A stretch of DNA of 64,000 nucleotides from a bacterium (GTDB taxonomy: Bacteria > Acidobacteriota > Thermoanaerobaculia > Multivoradales > J023): NCBI GenBank assembly GCA_024226315.1, contig JAAELT010000051.1, forward strand, positions 1 to 64,000. The letters are read 5' to 3'. A model generated the notes under the pieces. That model made no database searches. It saw nothing but the letters and a program-made list of their open reading frames with translations, and was not told the origin of the DNA. Shown here piece by piece: positions 58,350-64,000 of this stretch (position 1 is its first letter; every line of letters starts with the position of its first letter). The translations under genes were made by a program, and so were the position numbers.

Positions 58350-59407
58350 ATCCGGATCCAGTCCGCCAGCTGCTCGTGCTGGAAGATCATGGTCTCCTGG
58401 ATCCCAACCGTCTGTCCCTGACCCGCTTCGAGTGCCCGCAGGTACATGGCGTGTGCAATCGCCACGTCGACGTAGGCCAGCCCGACGGCGTTGAAGTAGG
58501 CGCGCTCCTCGTCGTTTTGCCGCCCACTCTTCTCGCCGGCGACGACTTCCACCAGATCGGCGTGGATGTCCTCGTCTTTCAAGGCGCCGTCTTTGTACAT
58601 CCGGCTCAGGGTCTGCGTTCGGTGTTTGACGGTCTCCCAGTCGTCACAGACGATCTTCTCGCACTGCTCGGCGACGGCGTACTCGTCCTCCCAGCCGCCG
58701 ATGTGACTGTAGAAGGTGCCGGGCTTCATCCACGCGGCCTTCAGCAGGGGTGCCTGTGCACTGGTTGCGGTCACCAGGATGTCAGCGCCCGACATGGCCT
58801 TCTCCGGGTCGGTGCCGGCGGAGAGAAAACGCAATTCAGGGAAGAGAGGCGTCATCTCGTCGACGAACTGTGCCTCCTCGTGCTCGTACTTGGCGGAAAC
58901 CCGGCACTCTTCGATCGTGGGGACCGCGGCCTTCATGGCGATCAGGTGCATCTTGGCCTGCTCACCCGCGCCGATGAACGCGATGCTGCTGGAGTCCTGC
59001 CGGGCGAAGTGTTTCGCCGCAATGCCGCCCATCGCACCCACGCGCATGTTCGAGCACAGGGTGCCGTCCATGAAAGCGAGGGGAAAGCCCTTCTCGATCT
59101 CCGAGAGGACGATGACGGCAGACAGGTTCTGGACGCCATACTTCTCGGGATTGGGCGGGAACACGGACACCCACTTGACGCCGCAGACCTTCTCGGGAAG
59201 CAGCGTTGCCGGCAGGCAGTTGATGCGCTCCTGGGTCGCGTCGTCGAAGATCTGGACGACCTTCTCGGGGAACAGGATCTTGCCGTCGCGGTAGGCGAGC
59301 ATCGCGCGTTCCGCCGCGTCCATCGCCAACCGCAGGTCCAAGCACCCAGCCCGCAGGAGGTCCTCCTGCGACAGGTAGAGACACTCGATCCGATGCTTGT
59401 CGCTCAT
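58346..59407 (-). CDS. Ornithine cyclodeaminase/mu-crystallin family protein
   Basis: The 353-residue protein has the family layout: 'LYLSQEDLLRAGCLDLRLAMDAAERAM', 'GVKWVSVFPPNPEKYGVQNLSAVIVLSEIEKGFPLAFMDGTLCSNMRVGAMGGIAAKHFARQDSSSIAFIGAGEQAKMHL' with the NAD(P)-binding GAGEQA, and 'ADILVTATSAQAPLLKAAWMKPGTFYSHIG'. Members act as ornithine cyclodeaminase, ketimine reductase or N-substituted amino acid synthases. The precise substrate is not known. The 3' end overlaps the convergent paralogue 2 by 4 bp. Confidence 0.9.
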   Translation of the reverse strand: MSDKHRIECLYLSQEDLLRAGCLDLRLAMDAAERAMLAYRDGKILFPEKVVQIFDDATQERINCLPATLLPEKVCGVKWVSVFPPNPEKYGVQNLSAVIVLSEIEKGFPLAFMDGTLCSNMRVGAMGGIAAKHFARQDSSSIAFIGAGEQAKMHLIAMKAAVPTIEECRVSAKYEHEEAQFVDEMTPLFPELRFLSAGTDPEKAMSGADILVTATSAQAPLLKAAWMKPGTFYSHIGGWEDEYAVAEQCEKIVCDDWETVKHRTQTLSRMYKDGALKDEDIHADLVEVVAGEKSGRQNDEERAYFNAVGLAYVDVAIAHAMYLRALEAGQGQTVGIQETMIFQHEQLADWIRI

Positions 59408-59443
59408 GATCGGTTGAGCCCCGAAGGTAGTTTTCGAAAGGTG

Positions 59444-62080
59444 TCAGCTCCGGCGCCGGCGCCGTTTCTTCTTCGGCGCCTTGCGCTTGGCGTCGAGCAT
59501 CTCCTTCGCCTGCTCAGGCGTGACCGCCAGCGGATCCGAGCCCTTGGGGACGGTGACGTTGGTCTTGCCGTCGGTGACGTAGGGGCCGTAGCGCCCGTCG
59601 AGCACGTTGACCGGGCCGGCGGCGCCCTCGATCTCGCCCAGCTCCTTGAGCACGGTCTTCTTGGCGCCGAAGCGCTTGCGTTCCGGCTTGGGCTGCTTGA
59701 GGATCTCGAGCGCCTCGTCGAGCTGGATGTCGCAGGCTCGCTCCCAGGACTCGAGGTTGCGGAACTCGTCGCCGCGCTTCAAGAAGGGCCCGTAACGCCC
59801 GAGGCCGGTGGAGATGGGGTCGCTGTTGTCCGGATGGGTGCCGAGTGATCGCGGCAGCTGGATCAGCTTCTGTGCGATTTCCTCGGTAAGGTCGGCGGAG
59901 GAGAGGCCGCGCGGCAGTGAGACGCGGCGCGGCTTCTTCTTGGCCTCGCGCTCGTCCTCGGTTTGTCCGAGCTCCAGGTACTCGCCGAAGCGTCCGCTCT
60001 TGAGTGTCACCGGCCGGCCAGTGACGGGATCCGCGGTGAGCGGCTCGTCTTCGCTGTTCTTGGCCCGCAGCAGGGCCAGCGCCACCTCGAGGTCGAGCTC
60101 GTCGGGTGCGGTGCCGTCGGGAATGGTGGCGACGTTCTCCTTGCCGCCCTCGCCTCGGCGCACGTAGGGGCCGTACCGGCCGACTTTGATGATGACCTCG
60201 TCGCCCGTCTCCGGATCTTTGCCCAGCGGGATCGACGGGTAGGTGACCTCGCCCTCGGCGAGCCGGCGGCTGAGCCCGGGATTGCTGTCGCCGCCGAGGT
60301 AGAAATCCGAGACCGGCGTGTCCCACGGCAGCTTGCCGGCGGCGACGTCGTCGAGCTCGTCTTCCATCAGGGCGGTGAAGCGAGTGTCCACCAGGTCGCC
60401 GAACTGCTTCTCCAGCAGACTGGTGACACAGAAGGCGGTGAAAGAGGGGATCAGCTCGTTGCCCTTCTTCGAGGCGTAGCCTCGGTCCAGGATGGTGCTG
60501 ATGATCGAGGCGTAGGTGCTGGGCCGTCCGATACCCTCTTCCTCGAGCTTCTTGACCAGGCTGGCCTCGGTGAAGCGGTAGGGAGGTTTGGTGCTGTGAC
60601 CTTCGGCATCAACGCTCGCGGGCTCGACTTGCTGGCCTTCCTCGAGCGCCGGCAGCAGGGTCTCCTGATCACCGAGCTGAGCCTTGGGATCGTCGGAGCC
60701 CTCGACATAGGCGCGCAGGAAGCCGGGGAAGAGGATCCTGCGGCCGCTGGCGGCGAAGGTCAGCGTCTCGCCGGCCTCGACTTCGACCTCGACCGCTGTG
60801 CGCTCGAACCTCGCCGGAACCATCTGGCATGCGATGGTCCGCTTCCAGATCAGCTCGTAGAGGCGGAACTGCTCGTCGTCGAGGAAAGACTTGACATCTT
60901 GCGGCCGGCGGGCGAGGTCGGTGGGGCGGATCGCCTCGTGAGCTTCCTGCGCTCGCTTTGCCTTCGTCTTGTACTGTCGCGGCTGCTCGGGCAGGTAGTC
61001 GGTACCGTAGCGATTGGCGATGACCTCGCGGGCCTGCGCGATAGCGCGGCCGGCCAACGTCACGCTGTCTGTGCGCATGTAGGTGATCAGGCCGATACGC
61101 TCGCCCCCGAGGTCGATGCCCTCGTAGAGTTGTTGGGCGATGCGCATGGTGTGCCGCGAGCTGAAGCGCAGCTTACGGTTCCCCTCCTGCTGAAGGGTGG
61201 AGGTGATGAACGGCGGCGCGGGGTTCTGCTTGCCGGGCACGCGGTCGAGCGAGCTCACCCGCCAGGGCCGGCTCTCGCCGGCGTTCTCGGCCAGTGCCAG
61301 CGCGGCCTTCTCCTCGAGGTGCCGTCGGTCGCGCACCAGCTTGCCGGTGTTGGCGTCGAAGCTCTTGCTGTCGACGATCCGCTGGCCGGCGAGGCGCGTC
61401 AACCGGGCCTTGAAGCTGCCTTCCTCGGTCTGGAGCTCGGCCTTGAGGTCCCAGTAGCGGGCGGAGACGAAGGCGATCCGCTGGCGTTCCTTTTCCACCA
61501 GCAATCGCACCGCGACGCTCTGCACGCGGCCGGCCGAGAGACCTGGCCGGATCCGCTTCCAGAGCAGCGGCGACAGCGAGTAGCCGTAGAGTCGATCGAG
61601 CACCCTGCGGGCTTCCTGGGCGCGGACGAGGTTCTCGTCCACGGGCCGGGGCTTGGACAGCGCGCTGGTGATCGCCTCGGGCGTTACCTCGTGGAAGACG
61701 ATGCGCTCTACGGCCACCGACTTCTTGGGCTTGAGCAGCTGCAGCACGTGCCAGCTGATGCTCTCGCCCTCGCGGTCCTCGTCAGTGGCGAGCAGCAGTC
61801 GATCGGCATCCTTGAGCGCGTCCTTGAGCCGCTTGACGTGTTTCTTCTTGTCGACCGGCACCACGTAGAGCGGCTCGAAGCCACTGTCTACGTTGACGCC
61901 CAGGCGCGCCCAGCTCTCGGAGCGCAGCTTGGTGGGAATTTCCTTGGCACTCTGCGGCAGATCCCGCACGTGGCCGTAGCTCGATTCCACCCGGTACTCG
62001 GGGCCGAGGAATCGGCCGATGGTCTTCGCCTTGGCGGGAGACTCGACGATGACGAGGTTCTTTTGCTTGGCGTCGGCCAT
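59444..62080 (-). CDS. topA: DNA topoisomerase I
   Basis: The 878-residue type IA topoisomerase relaxes negative supercoils. The TOPRIM domain has 'LVIVESPAKAKTIGRFLG' and the metal site DEDREGE (100-106). The catalytic tyrosine is Y334 (GLITYMRTDSV). Instead of Cys4 zinc fingers, the C-terminal part has glycine-rich repeats of the pattern 'GRYGPYVxxG' (four copies) and a Lys/Arg tail (KKKRRRRRS), as in Actinobacteria and Acidobacteriota. Start at 62080 (MADAKQKNLVIVES) is chosen; the upstream extension is not conserved. Confidence 0.96.
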   Translation of the reverse strand: MADAKQKNLVIVESPAKAKTIGRFLGPEYRVESSYGHVRDLPQSAKEIPTKLRSESWARLGVNVDSGFEPLYVVPVDKKKHVKRLKDALKDADRLLLATDEDREGESISWHVLQLLKPKKSVAVERIVFHEVTPEAITSALSKPRPVDENLVRAQEARRVLDRLYGYSLSPLLWKRIRPGLSAGRVQSVAVRLLVEKERQRIAFVSARYWDLKAELQTEEGSFKARLTRLAGQRIVDSKSFDANTGKLVRDRRHLEEKAALALAENAGESRPWRVSSLDRVPGKQNPAPPFITSTLQQEGNRKLRFSSRHTMRIAQQLYEGIDLGGERIGLITYMRTDSVTLAGRAIAQAREVIANRYGTDYLPEQPRQYKTKAKRAQEAHEAIRPTDLARRPQDVKSFLDDEQFRLYELIWKRTIACQMVPARFERTAVEVEVEAGETLTFAASGRRILFPGFLRAYVEGSDDPKAQLGDQETLLPALEEGQQVEPASVDAEGHSTKPPYRFTEASLVKKLEEEGIGRPSTYASIISTILDRGYASKKGNELIPSFTAFCVTSLLEKQFGDLVDTRFTALMEDELDDVAAGKLPWDTPVSDFYLGGDSNPGLSRRLAEGEVTYPSIPLGKDPETGDEVIIKVGRYGPYVRRGEGGKENVATIPDGTAPDELDLEVALALLRAKNSEDEPLTADPVTGRPVTLKSGRFGEYLELGQTEDEREAKKKPRRVSLPRGLSSADLTEEIAQKLIQLPRSLGTHPDNSDPISTGLGRYGPFLKRGDEFRNLESWERACDIQLDEALEILKQPKPERKRFGAKKTVLKELGEIEGAAGPVNVLDGRYGPYVTDGKTNVTVPKGSDPLAVTPEQAKEMLDAKRKAPKKKRRRRRS

Positions 62081-62227
62081 GTTCGACTGTCCCGGCTGTG
62101 TGCTGTGAGGAAGGCGGGTGCCGGCGCCGGCCGGCGGTCCGGGGCCCGAGATCTGAGGTGACGGACGCCGCGGACGCGGTGTGAGCGTACCGGCCGTATC
62201 TGGAGGTGTCAAGAGCACCAAAAGCGA

Positions 62228-62253
62228 AACGGCCCTCGGAGTCCGAGAGCCGT
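62228..62253 (-). terminator. rRNA operon terminator
   Basis: On the minus strand an 11-bp stem (ACGGCTCTCGG, loop ACT, CCGAGGGCCGT with one G:T) is followed by TTTCGCTTTT. It lies about 12 bp after the 5S gene. Confidence 0.8.
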
Positions 62254-62265
62254 TCAAGAATTAAT

Positions 62266-62382
62266 TCCCGGCGGCGACCTACTCTCCCACACAGTCACCC
62301 GTGCAGTACCATCGGCGCTGAGGAGCTTAACTGCCGTGTTCGGAATGGGAACGGGTGTTTCCCCCTCGCTACAACCACCGGA
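62266..62382 (-). rRNA. rrf: 5S ribosomal RNA
   Basis: About 117 nt. On the minus strand it begins TCCGGTGGTTGTAGCGAGGG and contains the conserved 'CCCATTCCGAACACGG' and 'GTGGGAGAGTAGGTCGCCGCC'. It follows the 23S gene after an 82-bp spacer. Confidence 0.95.
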
Positions 62383-62464
62383 AAAACTCGTAAGGTTTTG
62401 AGTTCTTCGAACTGAATCGAGTCATGACGATAAGATTCGCCAGAGATCGGCACTGCGAATCAAT

Positions 62465-64000
<1,536 letters not shown>

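Noticed and set aside
59963..62161. 732-codon plus-strand frame opposite topA
   Set aside because: Antisense to topoisomerase I; composition is that of a shadow frame.

Overview
The window is high-GC bacterial DNA (clearly above 60% G+C by eye). It contains ordinary chromosomal housekeeping genes (prfA, rpmE, tag, glgB, topA, and part of an rRNA operon on the minus strand), interspersed with accessory DNA. Several traits suggest an Acidobacteriota-type organism: paired TIGR02999-type sigma factors and Ser/Thr kinases with TPR tails, the debris of a PadR plus 'acidobacterial duplicated orphan permease' pair, PilZ and SUMF1-domain proteins, and many ABC-2 permeases. The phylum is an inference from gene content. 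The 23S sequence at the right edge would settle it.

Layout. 1-6.6 kb: a secreted PPC-like protein, then two divergent sigma factor/kinase modules. 6.6-9.7 kb: exopolysaccharide genes (DUF1972-type glycosyltransferase, polyprenyl-phosphate sugar transferase). 9.7-11.8 kb: a decayed PadR/FtsX-MacB-type permease locus. 11.9-15.5 kb: a membrane LuxR regulator, a SUMF1-domain protein, and an M28-type peptidase gene broken by an inversion. 15.6-19.7 kb: PilZ, heptose/sugar kinase and nucleotidyltransferase, tag, then prfA-rpmE on the other strand. 19.93-22.06 kb: a transposon-like unit with terminal inverted repeats and an 8-bp target duplication. It carries an unstudied gene pair (DUF6978-like and DUF1828/1829-like) and a transposase remnant, but no intact transposase. 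22.1-25.5 kb: TrmJ-type methyltransferase, a small membrane-protein cluster, slipin, and a GntR regulator with a clear promoter/operator. 25.5-26.8 kb: repeat-rich DNA and an ORF6N protein. 26.9-32.6 kb: TPR protein, JAMM protease, glgB, bpt, ATP-grasp enzyme.

32.6-45.5 kb holds the most striking locus, one minus-strand operon of six genes. In transcription order these are an ABC ATPase, an ABC-2 permease with a peptidase-like periplasmic tail, a second small permease, an RND-type membrane-fusion lipoprotein, a full-length RND pump, and a divergent RND pump fused to a second ABC ATPase. A MITE-like palindrome has inserted in frame into the start of the membrane-fusion gene. It looks like a hybrid ABC/RND export machine.

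45.6-50.1 kb is accessory: a structural-type protein with a strong terminator, 1.4 kb of apparently empty DNA, two small cassettes (barstar; a zinc-ribbon protein) each ending in an attC-like folded site, and a VapBC pair. 50.3-58.3 kb: two paralogous membrane proteins with swapped C-terminal domains (DinB versus a Tdi1/DUF1851-like domain). These flank a ZraSR-like sigma-54 two-component system with a predicted sigma-54 promoter and a pair of enhancer sites in front of a Cys/His/Gly-rich secreted protein. 58.3-64 kb: an ornithine cyclodeaminase family enzyme, topA, then 5S and the 3' part of 23S rRNA on the minus strand.
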